Source: Dryocosmus kuriphilus (lineage: Eukaryota; Arthropoda; Insecta; Hymenoptera; Cynipidae). From it: a stretch of DNA of 64,000 nt. How positions within the stretch are numbered: the first letter of the stretch is position 1; each line of letters starts with the position of its first letter. The translations under genes were made by a program, and so were the position numbers. Where the stretch lies: assembly GCA_038277395.1 (NCBI GenBank), contig CM076195.1:21042327-21106326 (forward strand), given 5' to 3'. Of this stretch, positions 42,995 to 55,318 are shown in pieces. The notes beneath the pieces were generated by a model. That model had not been told where the DNA came from. It saw only the letters and a list, made by a program, of their open reading frames with translations, and searched no databases.

Positions 42995-44519
42995 CATGAA
43001 GAGAAAATTTTAAAAGTTGTATGAACTTAAAATTCAATTGAAATTTAATTAAACTTATATTTAATTACTTATTAAGAGATTTAGTGAGTGGTGTGATTTT
43101 AAGGGTTATGTTATAACATTTTAAAATATACTTGTTACCAGCGGGCGAATCCATATACCTGAGTCCCAAAAACAGGGCGACACTATTGTTAATAAATTCC
43201 GAAAGTCTCTGTGACCGAGATAATGTAATAAAGGAGCGGTATTATTATTGCCGAATTAGGACAGATATGGTCTGAAAGAGAGAGGAAAAATCGGGTGACC
43301 TTTTGAATGAGTTGTAATGCCATCTTCGGAGCGAGCGGTGTGTTGGAACCGGGGAGTTTATTGTGTACGCGGGCGATGTGCTTTTCGCGTATCGGAGTCA
43401 TAATGGAATTATATCGATTGTCGACGTTGTTACCTTGAAGGTAGTAGAACAGGCTATGGGTTAGGTCTTGGAGGGTGACAAGATTCCTACCCCCGAGGAA
43501 GACCCTAGGCACGGTGGAATGGTTGAAAGATGAAGAAGTCAGAGAACACCTATAGGTGAAGAGACGTATGTGACGGTAGAAAGGGTGACGGAGGTCGGGA
43601 TTTGTGAATACAAAGGACTCCAAGGCTGATTAGGAAGACGTGGTGGAAAAATGAAAAAGTGCAGTGCTCATAGGGAAGATCTTTCCACACGTGATATCGA
43701 ATTGAAATTGTTAATGCGTCATATCCCGGTTTAAAACAATCGATTCGGGATTACATAAAATGAAAATGAAAGAAAAAAATAAGTAATAAACGATGGCGTA
43801 TACGGTTTTAAGAAAAAAATTCGCTACTCCTTTTATATTGTTTCAAGTATGGCTGATAATGGTTATTTTTACACATTTTGGTTAGGATATCTCGAAATCG
43901 TGACGTATTTGAAAAATTTGGACAACGGATTTGTTTCTAGGACACCAAAATTGCGGAATACGTGAAGCTTCAAAGCCCAAAATTGAACACAGGCCACAGT
44001 CTTCGATGCACATCTTCAACTATACTAGCAGGTGCAGAATTAAGCATCACGGTACTAAACGGGGTTCCTGGATATGGAGTTTGTGCGGGCTTCCATTTGA
44101 AAGCAAAGCGGCTCAATGTTTTTGTCCAATATTTAAGTTTACTTAAACACTTTCAAGTTACAATCTCTGACGGAGATTTTATACTTGCAATCGGTTCGGG
44201 AGTCGACGTGATATCTTTAATAATTTTTTTATAATGACACATTCATGAATACGAGGATGTAGAGAAGGTATCTGGTAAATTTTACGTAAATCGTATTCTC
44301 TGTTAATTAACTATGGTGAGACAATTTTTTTATTAATGTTACGCGTTCGTAACACTCGCTTGATCTATGTATAGAGCATGCTACTCCTCGTTCGTGAGCG
44401 CCTTTTATCCGGTTGGTTCATGTTAAGGGAACCCTGGGGAACATTTTGAATCGACATATTTATTGCTAGAAAGTTTCAACAGATGTATTTAGCCGTGGTA
44501 AAGCAGAATATAGTAGCGG
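42995..44519. other. Spacer with two unassigned reading frames
   Basis: No recognised gene. A minus-strand frame of 144 codons (43189-43623) lies in a GC-richer patch and gives a hydrophobic, His/Arg-containing product unlike the microsatellite frames. A + frame of 90 codons (43962-44234) has a signal-like hydrophobic middle. I cannot assign either. The 43189-43623 patch may be a fragment of a decayed viral or transposon gene. Confidence 0.3.
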
Positions 44520-44769
44520 TTTTATGCGTGAATTTACTTTAAATAATATTTTTTATTTAACATAATTCAATCCCTGACTTGTGTACGTTTATCCACATTG
44601 GGTACAAAGTTAGAATTGACCACGCAGGGCCATGACGATATATATATATATATATATAGCCCAATTAGTGTTAGAAAGGCAACCTAAGAAGTTCAACCTG
44701 TAACTTAAATAAGGTTAAAGGGTAACTTAAATAAGGTCAAAGTGTAACTTAATAAAGTCAACCGTTACA
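44520..44769 (-). repeat. Element 3 3' LTR
   Basis: About 250 bases, starting TGTAACGGTTGAC on the minus strand and ending CACGCATAAAA. It matches the two pieces of the 5' LTR (55971-56061 and 51646-51770) on either side of an (AT)n stretch, here 44639-44657. The CA end has mutated to AA. Confidence 0.85.
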
Positions 44770-44797
44770 ATCGCCTTTTTGTATTAAACTTAGTCTC

Positions 44798-46503
44798 TTA
44801 AATTTTTATTTTCCAATTTTTTACAGATTCAGCGGGTAGTAGGGGTTGGATACTAGCATTGTAAATGACTATGTGTATGGGCGTTTCTACATGAGTTTTC
44901 ACTCAAAATATACTAAGTTTGCTTGTTACACATTTACTGATTGCGTTGAGCAATCCTACCTTATAGAGTAAATATAATGAGCTTAATCCGAGCGCAGTGT
45001 ATCTTAAGTAATTTAAAGATTCCATGACTGATTCTGTCCAGGTCCTTATTCTTCAATGATTCGCTATATTATTTCAGATATTTTCTGTGTCGTCTAGGCT
45101 GTCTTTCTGTTAGTAATTCGTTAGAATTTATTTATTTAGATAGTTGTGTAAACCTTTGTTCTAACTGGTTTATGTCGGTTGGGTCATAATTAAGCCTGTA
45201 GGTAACGTTAAGCCATTCGGCATAATTGCATTCCTTATTTGAAGACAGATCTAATTGGTCGATATTATTATAGATTTTACATTTATTACCGGTCAGTTTT
45301 ACAGGTTGAGTGATTTTTTATGAAATACCGATGTTTTTAAAGAGATATGTAGATCTAAAATTTCTAATGGGATTATGATATAGCCATTATTTATTGGTAT
45401 AAAAGTTTCCCTGTCTAACAAATAAGGAGATGAGTTGCATTTAATTTTGTAGCATGATATTTGTCGACCTTTGTCTAATTTTAATGAGTCTATAGATACA
45501 TAAGAGTCTCGGTATTTAATTACCTATGTAGTCGTGGTCAGGGATAACTGAAAGGTGAACTTTGTTAAATTGTTGGGGAATGGGAATGATGTGTTGTAGT
45601 GATCCTTCTTCTTGTTCGAGTACCGGTATTTCTAAGATGTATATACATAATCCTCGAATTATTGCTACCTATAGTTGACTTATATCAATGATGTACTGAC
45701 AGTTTTCTTCATCGTTGTCGACATGATATCTAATACGATGTTTCTCGTTGAAGTTTTCTATGGCTGCCTTCAATATTTTTGGGGTTAATTTTTGGAGGTG
45801 AACGATCCCATGTTTCCTGTCTTTTATGGCCTTGATAGCGATATCGATATCCTCTTTAGTTTCGTCGATCTGAATGGCAACTACTACTAGTTTGCTGCTT
45901 GAAAAGATATATCTTGTTACGATATTCAAACCATCACTCAAATTCTTTGCTAAGACTCGTTAGTCCCTTTTAACTCTAAGTAGGCTATCGTGCTTCATCG
46001 AGGATGAATCCAAAATTAGTTTTAGTATTTTGGTATGGTTAGTTCATACTAATGTTACATTATTATTATCCTTATATATAAATATATTCTCACACTCCGA
46101 ATTTGTTTCATGTCGGATTCACTTAATGTGCCAAATAAGGTTTTAAAAATATCTCTGACGAAGTTAGCTAATCCCTTTTTTTGTCTTTGCTTTCCTAGAA
46201 GTTTTTGTAAGATTATATTCTTTGAGTATAATCTATTATGTCTATTCCTGACGAGCTGGACTTCATGGCAACGCGCACAATTCTTATTACATGCGGTTTC
46301 AGTTAATTGCAGATTCGTTTATATTACTTTCATTCATTGTTCGTTGGGAGTCATGCTGATACGTATGATAAGTTTCCAAGTCTCGTAATATAGGTGCGAT
46401 TTTGCCAGTTCTTTTAAATACACGTTTCCTTTCAATACTTCAATGGTGAAGTTAATTAACGCTGGTGCTGCTGCCAGGGCTAAAATTAGTAATACTATCT
46501 TCA
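44798..46503 (-). pseudogene. env: Element 3 env pseudogene
   Basis: An ATG at 46503 opens with a clear signal peptide (MKIVLLILALAAAPALI). An in-frame stop follows after about 56 codons. Near 46173-46193 a basic KQRQKK site precedes GLANFVRDIFKTLFGTL, a fusion-peptide pattern like that of element 2. The ectodomain piece 45669-45941 is open. A membrane span (LRYTALGLSSLYLLYKVGLL) with a short tail ends at a stop at 44798-44800, 28 bases before the 3' LTR. Several stops and frameshifts are present. Confidence 0.8.
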
Positions 46504-46720
46504 TTTTCTGTAAAGAAATTCATTACTTGTTCGACGTGGATTTGGATCTTTTGAAGGTGGTTTTTTTCAGTGACGCTTATTATTTTTCCCGATCCCTTCC
46601 AAACCTGTACAAGTTTGTTCTGTTTAGTGTTATTTATAAATTTGACTAAATCGCTAACTTGATAAATAGGGTGTTTTCTGGTTATATTTTAATCTAATCT
46701 TCTTTTGGGATCTTCAAATT

Positions 46721-47391
46721 TTAGATGGATTCATTATTTTGCTTTCTGTAGATTCTCATGTTTTTTTTTTTCATTTTCTGATTAGTTCCTGATGTGTTAG
46801 TGTTGTTGATATGGCAAAAATTGATGCTGGGATCTCGTCCGAAGGCTAGTTCATATGGGGAGAATCCGTTTGTTTGATTTCTAATAATCTTGATTGAGAA
46901 ATTTATAAATTTTAGACTATCATCCCATTGGTTATGATTTGCAGCTATACAAGTTTTGATAAGGTTATTTAGGGCTGAATGCAGTCTTCCAATATTACGG
47001 TTGGATTGTGAATGAAACGATGTTGTTTTTATGTGTTGGAATTTGAATGCTTCTTCGAAATTTACCATTAATTCTGATAAGAAATTTTAACCTAGATCCA
47101 TTAAGATGGTTTTAGAAGCTCCGAAGATGCATATGTAGTGGTCTATTAATCCTTCTATTATTGATGATATATTTTCATTTTGTAGTGGTATTAAAATAGT
47201 GAATCTAGTTAATCTATCTTGTAAACTAAGAATATATTTAGCAATGGTCCAAATATATCTAGGGCTATCTTTTCATTTGGCTTAGTTGGAATATCTGGAA
47301 GTATACTTTCGGTTTGGTTAGTAATTCGAGTTACTTTTTGCAGTTGGCATATAGGAGATTTTTTTATATAATCTTGTACTTCTTTATCCAT
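46721..47391 (-). pseudogene. Element 3 integrase
   Basis: The piece 47391-47209 holds the end of the zinc domain and the first catalytic Asp in IALDIFGPL. The second Asp is seen in ILMDLG near 47096, followed by a stop. The piece 47068-46721 has HIKTTSFHSQSN then RNIGRLHSAL, where the catalytic Glu (normally in LERSH) is lost, then NHNQWDD and FSPYELAFGR. The order is typical of Gypsy integrase. The C-terminal domain is Lys-rich and truncated. Confidence 0.85.
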
Positions 47392-48039
47392 ACCGTGCCA
47401 TATACCAATCTTTTTTGCACTTTCCAGAGTATTTTTTCTCCTAAGTGGCTTGCATGTGCTTCTTTATAAATGTTTGATTTTTCTTCCTTTGTTAATTCCC
47501 CAGTGTTATTAAAGCAAAAAATGGAAACTGAGTTCAGGATACAGTGTAGTAGGAAATTCCATCATTTCATGAAGGAGTTCTTTTTTTATTGGTGTAAATA
47601 GTGCGTCATCAAATATTAAACTAATTAGTGTGAGTTTCTTTTTAGCTTCTTCTATAAACCACTCTAGTTTTTTTAACCAATATTCTTGGATAATTTAGGC
47701 ATTGATTCCTTATTTATTTCTTTCCATAGTTTTCCTACTGCATTGGATCTGGTTTGATCTTTCCAGTTGTTGGGTCTAATCTCCAAGTTATAAAGTCTAT
47801 GTGGAGACAATCTTTATTTTCACTTTCTGATTGGCTCGAAGTTTGGTTACTAGAGGTGCTTTTGGATGGTTCCTTCATTATTTTAAGTGGTAGTTTTATT
47901 CTGTTTTTTTCTTCTAGTCTTGAATAATTTTTCGCAGATTAATGGGGGTATCAGGGATTTCTATTTCCGGGAGTTCGTCCTCTATTGAGTTTGGTGTAAT
48001 ATCAATATCGTGGAGTGCTTTCTATAAAAGGTCATTATC

Positions 48040-48450
48040 TTGTATAAAGAAGAGCCTTGAAAGGCAGTCTGCCACTTTATTTTCTTTGCCTTTAGACTAT
48101 TTTATCTCGTATTGATATTCTTATAATCTCAATCCCCGACGAGAGCTGGGTCTTTGACATTGTGCAACCATGTTAAGGTCTTATGATCTTCGGCTTTGCT
48201 TAGTGTTCTTGAGATAAATAAACATGGATGTCCTTCTTGTTACAGTACAGTTCCCAAACCCTGATTCGACGCCTCTGTGGTTAAGATAAACTGTTTTTCA
48301 AAATTAGGAAACCTTAGTACAGGTGCAATGGTTAGAGCATTTGGGAGTACTGTGAATCTTCTTGGCACTTGGGTGTCCAGTCAAAAATATTTTGCTTTTG
48401 TGTTAATCGATTGAGTGATCGAGCTATGTTAGAGAAACTCTTAATGAATT
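48040..48450 (-). pseudogene. Element 3 RNase H
   Basis: Frame-broken Ty3-type RNase H. FILTTEASNQGLGTVL (about 48235-48290) stands for the usual T-D-A-S-N, so the first catalytic Asp is Glu. Further on are FISRTLSKAEDH and, near 48040-48130, YEIK-stop-SKGKENKVADCLSR with the final Asp kept. Confidence 0.75.
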
Positions 48451-48452
48451 TT

Positions 48453-49081
48453 TTATAGTATCCTGCTAAACCTAATTAGGGATTGCATGTCTTTGATCGT
48501 TCGAAGTGTTTTATATTCCTGTATGGCTTTTATTTTTACAAGGTTGGGTTTCACTCTTTCTTTGGTTATAAGGTGTCCAAGGTATTCAAGCTTCGGTTTA
48601 AGGTATTCGCATTTTCTGGGTTGTAGACGTAACCCTAGTTTTTTTACTCTTTGAAATACTAGTTGCAAGTTTTTGTTGTGTTCGTCTAGCGTTTTCCCAA
48701 AGATAACGATATCATCTATATAGGCAAAGCAGCTAGTTCCGATCATCCCTCTAAATTCATTGTCCATCAATCTTTGGAATGTGACTGGTGCATTTTTGAC
48801 TCAAAGGGCATTCTATTATATTAAAAATGTCCTTGGGAAGTTCAAAATGCAGTGTACTTTTTGCAGTCCTCCTTCACTGGGATTTGATGGAATCCGGCGC
48901 TCAGGTCAAAGGCTGAGAAAAACTTTGCGTTTCCTAATTGGCCGAGGATACAATCTATGACTGGTAGGGGATATGCGTTCTGGTCTATGACTTTATTGAT
49001 GTGCCTGTAATCTATTGCCATGCGAAGTTTGTTACCTTTTTTTGGGGACAATCCACAGTGGTGAGTTGAACGGGGATCCAC
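48453..49081 (-). pseudogene. pol: Element 3 reverse transcriptase
   Basis: The piece 49081-48842 shows LRMAIDYRHINKVI, YPLPVIDCILGQLG and FFSAFDLSAGFHQIPV. A frameshifted gap (48770-48842) covers the expected F-A-P-x-F motif. The piece 48770-48453 has the catalytic YIDD (about 48714-48725), GLRLQPRKCEYLK, YLGHLIT and VKPN. Classification as Ty3/Gypsy is secure. Confidence 0.9.
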
Positions 49082-49338
49082 ATTCCCTTATGATACCTTT
49101 CTGTAGGAGTTTGTTGGTTTCTTCAAGAGAGGATTGTCTGTTTTTTTCGGGAAGCTTGTGTGACCCGAAGTTTACTCTTTTTCTATGTCTAAGATAATTT
49201 CATGTTTATTCAGGTTTGTGCATGGTAGTGGGTCATGTGGTAATGTAAATACCTCATGATATTTCGTTAAGATCTTCTGAATTGAATTTTTCAGATTTGT
49301 CTGTAAGTGTTCTATTTTTGAATTCTCCATGAGTTCCT

Positions 49339-49831
49339 TCAGTCTAGTGTCATTTTCGTGCGTTTCTTTTCTTTGATATCTATCATGACCTTTTTTTGTT
49401 TCTGTTCTACTTCTCGTAAACGTAGAGTTTCAGTAGGGTGGTAGTTGATTTTGTTCGTTACTTTTATGGAGGCGCAAGTGTAATTATTGATTGGTACCGT
49501 TAATTCGTTGTTTTCTATTCGATATATTCGGTCTGGTGTTTCAGACTCATCTAATATTAGGACACCTTGGTCCTTGAAAGGTTTAGATGTATAACAAACT
49601 AGTCCTGTTTGTTGGGGTAAGAAGTATCCATCCTCTATGAGTTTCATTTTTTTTATCTAGGCGCGGCCATTCATTTGTGCTAAAATATTTCTCATACTTT
49701 TGGAAAAAGGGTAGTCTTATGATTCCCTCTTCGGGTAAAGGAAAATTATTAGGGATTATATGGGAAAGGTGTGTTTTTCCGATGTACGCTATTTGTACGC
49801 TTTGTGTGCTAGTGTGCTTTTCTTTGCCCAT
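49339..49831 (-). pseudogene. Element 3 protease C-terminus and linker to RT
   Basis: The piece 49831-49583 carries IGKTHLSHIIPNNFPLPEEG and GIIRLPFFQKY, the flap and C-terminal Gly-Leu motif of retropepsins. The active-site triplet was not found in frame. The next piece (49647-49339) is the hydrophilic connector that leads to RT. Confidence 0.55.
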
Positions 49832-49980
49832 TATAAACGTTTTCGTGTATTTTTTTCTCTGAGAGTTTTGGGCGACGTATTCTTCCTTTATTAGGTCGAG
49901 AGAGACTGATCATAATCGTCCATGTATTGTGGATACTTGGCCAACCCTAGACCCTGTTGAAAATGTTGGGTTTTCGCGAA

Positions 49981-50900
49981 ATATTGCGATGCAAAGTGGC
50001 CAAGTTTTCCGCATTTATGACATTTCATCTGAGTCCGATCTGCTAGTGGTACACTTGAGTTCGGTACTCTGGTAGTGCTTCCTTAAGTGTTAGCTTTAGG
50101 CCTAATTGTGATGGGTCTGGGTTCAAATCGTAGTCATCATCTTGGATTTGAGGTTGCGATTTTTTGTATTTAATTTAAACCCTTAAAACATGTTTCTGCA
50201 TCTGCTGCTAGGCTTTGGGCTTCTTCAGTGGTGCTTGGATTCATTAATCTTTCTTGGGACTCTATTTCTTTTCTTAGGTTAAGTAGGTATCTATCTACAT
50301 TATCCTCTTCCTCCAAGCGGATTCTGTTTTTTTTTTTCTCTCTTAGGCGCTTGGCATAGTTTTATTCAGAACTGCATATCTGAGATCGTTTGTTAGTTGT
50401 TTGAATCTTATGCTGAAGTTCTTGGTATATTCTGTGGGAGATTTCTCACATGATTCCATTTTACTTTTTAATGATAGAATGACCTCATCTTTTCTTCTTC
50501 CTCGAGACCGGGGTTATTACTGTTTGCTACGCGAGTTCTTAGTATTTCCTCATTTCTGACTTTTCTTCTCTTCTCTGCTTCGAATTATTTTTTCTCCTCC
50601 CTTTCCTGCAGTGGTGATTAATATGCTGCGCAGTCAGTTCATATGTCGCCTGATCCTCTCACTTTAATGGCTAGCTTCTGGATTTTTTCACACCTATTTT
50701 AGTTTTCTCTCTTTAATGCTCCGAGGTCCAAACTTAGAATCTTCAGTTTTTCGTGAATGTTCTGCAGTATCTGTTCTGTGGTGAGGATTATCGGTTCGAT
50801 GGTTGAACGGCTAGGGGATGTGGTGGAAATATTGGCCGTATGAAAGGGTAAGGTGTTTTACTCGACAAAGGATGAGTCGATACTGTTATCGTCAGTGATG
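49981..50900 (-). pseudogene. gag: Element 3 gag pseudogene with one-residue-broken zinc knuckle
   Basis: No long frame. At 49981-50022 the minus strand reads CHKCGKLGHFASQY, a CCHC zinc knuckle whose last Cys is Tyr. Upstream, near 50190-50330, comes ED(N)VDRYLLNLRKEIESQERLM-like Gypsy Gag sequence. This fixes the gag position between primer site and protease. Stops are frequent. Confidence 0.65.
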
Positions 50901-51625
50901 TAATTTGTACTATTACGGTATGTGTTGAACGCCTGCTACATAACTAATTTGTCGATGTGGTGTATTTCGCGACGCTAATTAAGTTTTTCTTCGGACTTCG
51001 TCCTTAATGCAGTGAAATGCAGAGCGTCGTGTAATAGAACGCAACTTATTCCAAAGTAGTTTTTAATTGTATATTAAGGAAAAGCAGTATGGTATAAGCC
51101 TTATCCGATCTTTGCACAACATTACCGAACCTTATCAGTCTCCGTTCAACGAAAGCAAGTGTGATTGAAATTTTATAGCCAAAGACTTCGCTGCTATCTG
51201 GATGATCCTGGTCTAGCTGAAGTATTGGCTGGCTGCTACTGTCGCATCGTTGCGCTGTCCTGTGGGAGAGCCGGGTAGGTTTTTTTATACACATGTGTGT
51301 CTTCCACCTGGTTGCGGGCCTCGCAGAGTCTTATTGTGGTTTGTTACAAGCGCTTTCACTTTTAGTCCTTTAGAATTTTACTCTTGTGATGCCTACGTAG
51401 TATAGGGCGTAATTAATTTAGCTCTTAATTTCACAGGATTAGGTTCATCGTACTGAAGAACTATTAATAGATTAATCCGGAGTTGTTTCTTTAAATATCT
51501 CGAAGCTTGCCTTTTTCTTCGGCTGTGCTGGGCTGCAGATCCAGATTCCTTTCCTTTTTTCAGGTATAGGCGCTTATTTGAATTTCTTTTGAAAAATTCG
51601 TGGATTTCCAAAATCGAAGAGCCTA

Positions 51626-51642
51626 TCCTGATAGGATCGACA
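51626..51642 (-). other. Element 3 primer-binding site (tRNA-Arg-like)
   Basis: TGTCGATCCTATCAGGA begins three bases after the LTR end. It fits the same tRNA-Arg 3' end as element 2 with about three mismatches. Confidence 0.6.
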
Positions 51643-51645
51643 AAA

Positions 51646-51779
51646 TGTTATGCGTGAATTTACTTTTAATAATATTTTTTATTTAACAAAAGTCAATCGC
51701 TGACTTGTGTATGTTTATTTATATTGGGTAAAAAATTAGAACTGACCACGTAGGGCGACGACGATATATTTATATATAT
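51646..51779 (-). repeat. Element 3 5' LTR, downstream piece
   Basis: Direct counterpart of the lower part of the 3' LTR (44520-44640), ending CACGCATAACA. It is separated from its other piece (55904-56061) by the DNA transposon at 51780-55903, which landed in the (AT)n stretch of the LTR. Confidence 0.85.
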
Positions 51780-52378
51780 GGGGCATTCTTTCTCAACCGG
51801 ACACCCCCTGCTGCCCAAAATTGGTTTCGCATAAAAAAATCGTGTTTAGGCTCAAAATTTATCAAATTTTATCTATTTTTTAGAAAAGTTTGGCAGTTTT
51901 TGAAATTCAATATGTTCGACTAAATATGGCGTCGAGAGTCAGGAAAAACATAGATGAACAAACCAATTTTTAAATAAAAATATTGAAAGTGTGGATTTTA
52001 ACTACTCCTTTTAGGCTTAAATTCTACTTTTGCATATGTACTTTGACGAACCATATGACACATTTCGAAATTTAAAATGGTGGATCCAATATGGCGGCTG
52101 TATGTCAACGATTATGCTACCTGCAACTAAATTTCCTCAAATCGCCTTGGAAATAGTAACTCGGGGGTTCTCGAGGTCGCTGATTACGATTATGTAATCA
52201 GAATATCGGAATCCAAGATGGCGGATCCAATACGGCGGATTATCTGAAAAACAATCGCGCCTTCAGTGACTCCAATGGCTGAAATCGTCTTTAAATGATT
52301 GCTAGAAGGTTTTCGTGGTCACTGATTGAGATTCTGTAGTCAAAATATTAAAATTCAGCATTGAAATCCAATATGGCG
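51780..52378 (+). repeat. Terminal inverted repeat, left
   Basis: Inverted match of 55319-55903. It contains three to four copies of an AATATGGCGGAT-type motif spaced 100-130 bases, likely transposase sites. Confidence 0.85.
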
Positions 52379-52475
52379 GATTTACACAAGAAATTTCAGC
52401 ATTCAGTGACTGAAATGGGTTTGGAAATAATGATTACTTGTGGCTATGTGAGATCGATGATCACGAATCAGGGTG

Positions 52476-52775
52476 CTTTTTGAATGTGAGTCCCCCTCGC
52501 CTCTCACGATTTGGGTGCTTTTTGAACGTGAGTCCCCTTGCCTCTCACGATTTGGGGTGCTTTTTGAACGTGAGTCACCTTGCCTCTCGCGATTTGGGGT
52601 GCTTTTTGAACGTAAGTCCCCTTGCCTCTCACGATCTGGGGTGCTTTTTGAACGTGAGTTCCCTTGCCTCTCATGATTTAGGATGCTTTTTGAACGTGAG
52701 TCCCCTTGCCTCTCACGATTTGGGGTGCCTTTTGAACGTGAGTCCCCTTGCCTCTCACGAATCGGGGTGCTTTCT
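52476..52775. repeat. 42 bp tandem repeat, about 7 copies
   Basis: Unit TGCTTTTTGAACGTGAGTCC plus 22 more bases (CCTTGCCTCTCACGATTTGGGG). Because 42 is a multiple of three, it stays open on both strands: 14-residue repeats with SRSKSTPNRERQGD on the minus strand and a Cys/Leu-rich repeat on the + strand. The spacing is regular, but there are no spacers, so it is a minisatellite and not a CRISPR array. Confidence 0.9.
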
Positions 52776-52958
52776 TTAGTTTGTTCGTGTCTCATATACA
52801 AGTGTGTTAGCATCAGGAGCATTAGAGTACCTTTTAATCAATAGCGTTCGATCCTTTTTTACTTCGAAGCAATGATTTTTCAATATTTGCGGGACAGCTG
52901 GAGCATTGTCAAACCTTCTCTTCAGAGATATACTAACTTCGTCATGCTCTTTTTTACT

Positions 52959-54681
52959 TTAGAGCAAGGTCGTTATATTCTGAAATTGCTTTTGACCCCA
53001 TTCAGCAATTTTTTCAGGGGTTAAAATGGCTTCAGTTGGCTTACATATAAGACTGTTCCGTGCTGCTTCTCTTTTGAATAGAGCTCCAATACCATCTGAA
53101 GCATTTTTACCATGCGAAGTTGCATAGAAACTCCAATCAGCTGTGATGCCAAAGTCTTCTTCATGATAAATGAGATTAATCATCTGAAACTTGTTCTTGA
53201 AATGTTGTTTCGCCCCATCGCTGAAATAAGTGACTTTTTTCACGCGAAGATTTCGTTTCATGTGTGGTATCAACATTTTTTGGACTGTATAAATTGCAGC
53301 TGTATCGTCGTGTGTGCTACCTGATAAGAATACTATGCTCTTGTGTTTTAGTTCTGAGTTTTCCTTATAGCAATATAGTACAGGAAATACAGTACATTGG
53401 TCGTTACTGAAATGAAACGCTTGTGATGCATCTTGAACTACGTCTTTGTAATTTTCATTGAAATCCAATACAATGAGAACTTCACCCTCCTCCAGATTGT
53501 TCTTCTTAAATTGGAAGTACTGCGACTGTTGTTTGTAAATGAATGAGTGACGTTTTAAAACTAATAACTTATTACATAATTCTTCTGCGAAGTCTGCTGC
53601 AGGGAGTATTTGAGTTTGTAAAGTCGCCCTATCTGTTGCAGTCCAGGTACTGAATTGTACATTATCGATGTTTTCTACTTCCAATAATTGTTTGTAGAAG
53701 TTGCGAAAAACTCGCAATTCCTGGCCATTTTTCACATTCACCAAGAAAGCAATTTGCATTACGATTTTCACCGTCATGGACATCACGATTCTTACACGTC
53801 ATTTCTTTTAAGCAGTCTTTATAACCACTTATCGGATTTTCCGAATTGTGGGTGAGTTGCTTTATGTCAATAGCATCCAACATCAATTTAACATTCTGAT
53901 GGATCGTGCAAACGCAGGCGGAATGGGTTCCGCTGGGCCCAGGAAGAATGCAATGTTTCGGACGAAGTTGTGCGAATTTGCTGAAGCTCACTGAAAATTC
54001 TGGGTGACTTTCTTTATACTTATAGCGGTCTTTATCTGTCTTCACAGAAACAACATCTTTCTGGCCAGGCATGATTCTACTGTTCGCATCATCAGTATAA
54101 AAGTCTTTTATTTTGTCTAAAGTAAATTCCGGTAATGATTTACCAGTTTTCGCTGTAGTTTCTGGTAAAACCCCGTTTGAAATTCTAAGATCTTTAGCTT
54201 TTTTTGCAATCCGCCTACTGCAACTACATTTTTTTGCCATTTTATTAACGCTCTATGCTTTTGGAGCTATTGTAAGAATACTTACTTTTTGAGGATCATT
54301 AATCTGTAAGGTAGAAAATTTCTCTTTCAGTCCACTTAACATGTCTTCTAATTCAATTTCTCTTTCTGAACGAAAAATTGCGTCATTATTAACTCTACAT
54401 GGTGTTGAAGAATCAGAATTAAAAGATTCATTTTGATCGATATCAACATCATTTTGACTAACATCCAATAAATTATGAGATGTTTGAGAATCTACATCAC
54501 CACTTTCATATTTGGCCTTTCTGCAATGTACACAAATTTTAGCATTATCGGGAAGATCCGTAAATTTTCGTTTGAGATTCTTAGATATTAATCTCAAATC
54601 TTTACCTCTATGGCCCGCAAAAACAAAATTTTTGTAAGGATTGCAGCATCTATCGCGATGTTCGTCGCTTGTATTAGGCAT
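52959..54681 (-). pseudogene. Transposase of the 4.1 kb element (one intron, one frameshift)
   Basis: Exon 1 (ATG 54681 to about 54286) has zinc-type Cys pairs (CVHCRK) and an acidic Ser-rich part. A strong donor, GTAAGT, begins at 54285. The acceptor lies near 54200-54235, leading into 54240-53662 with CSCSRR, a YKYKESHPEFSVSFSKFAQLRPKHC stretch and a Cys-rich site (CKNRDVHDGENRNANCFLGEC). A one-base frameshift near 53725-53740 moves on to 53786-52959, with candidate catalytic residues in VLIVLDFNENY, TYFSDGAKQHFKN and FYATSHGKNASDGIG. The frame is otherwise open to the stop. Confidence 0.75.
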
Positions 54682-54699
54682 ACTAGATATTAAACTGAT

Positions 54700-55318
54700 A
54701 AAAACACTTGAATTAAGGAAGACTTCGTGAAATACAATCTTAATAATATTTCCGTGCTCTGACCGATATAGACTTAACGATGGAAGGAAATATATGAACT
54801 CGCAAAAGTGGAAAAGTGAAGCTCTGCGTTAGCGATCTGCTCCTTCCGAAAGAACAAGTGAAGCTCTGCCTCCACGATCCTCAGCTGTTTTCCTAGTGAG
54901 AACAAGTGAACTTCGGCCACAGTGATTCTCAATTGTTTCTTCAGAGGAAAGAAGTGAAGAATCGCAATCAGCGACTTTGAAAACTCCCAAGTACCCTGCC
55001 GATAGAAAATCTCAGGATATTCTCAGGCGTGCTCTCAGGACGATTTCAGGCTTTCTTCAGGCTCTATTTGAATGATTTCGTCTCTAGAGATAGTCTGAGG
55101 TCTAAGAGATTTGGGATTTACGAGCCTTCAGGCCATTTAAAAGCCCTACCTGAAACTTTAAAAACTGCTACCTGAGAGTCTGCGTCTCAGAAACTTCTCT
55201 GACCTGAGAATCTCCAGGCATTTTCCAGTGATTTCTAACGACAGGGTAATCATTTCCTATTCGAATTTAACAATTTTTGTTGCTGGGAGCTGAATTTGCG
55301 GCACGCAGCTGCTATATT
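54700..55318. other. Leader of the 4.1 kb element with short direct repeats
   Basis: Upstream of the transposase ATG. Three degenerate copies of an AGTGAAGCTCTGC-type block (54815-54960) and a Ser/Glu-like AGG-TCTC-rich stretch (55010-55230) are seen. It probably contains the promoter. No gene. Confidence 0.45.

Noticed and set aside
52476..52775. Regular 42 bp repeats considered as a CRISPR array
   Set aside because: Repeats are contiguous, with no unique spacers, and the context is a eukaryotic transposon.
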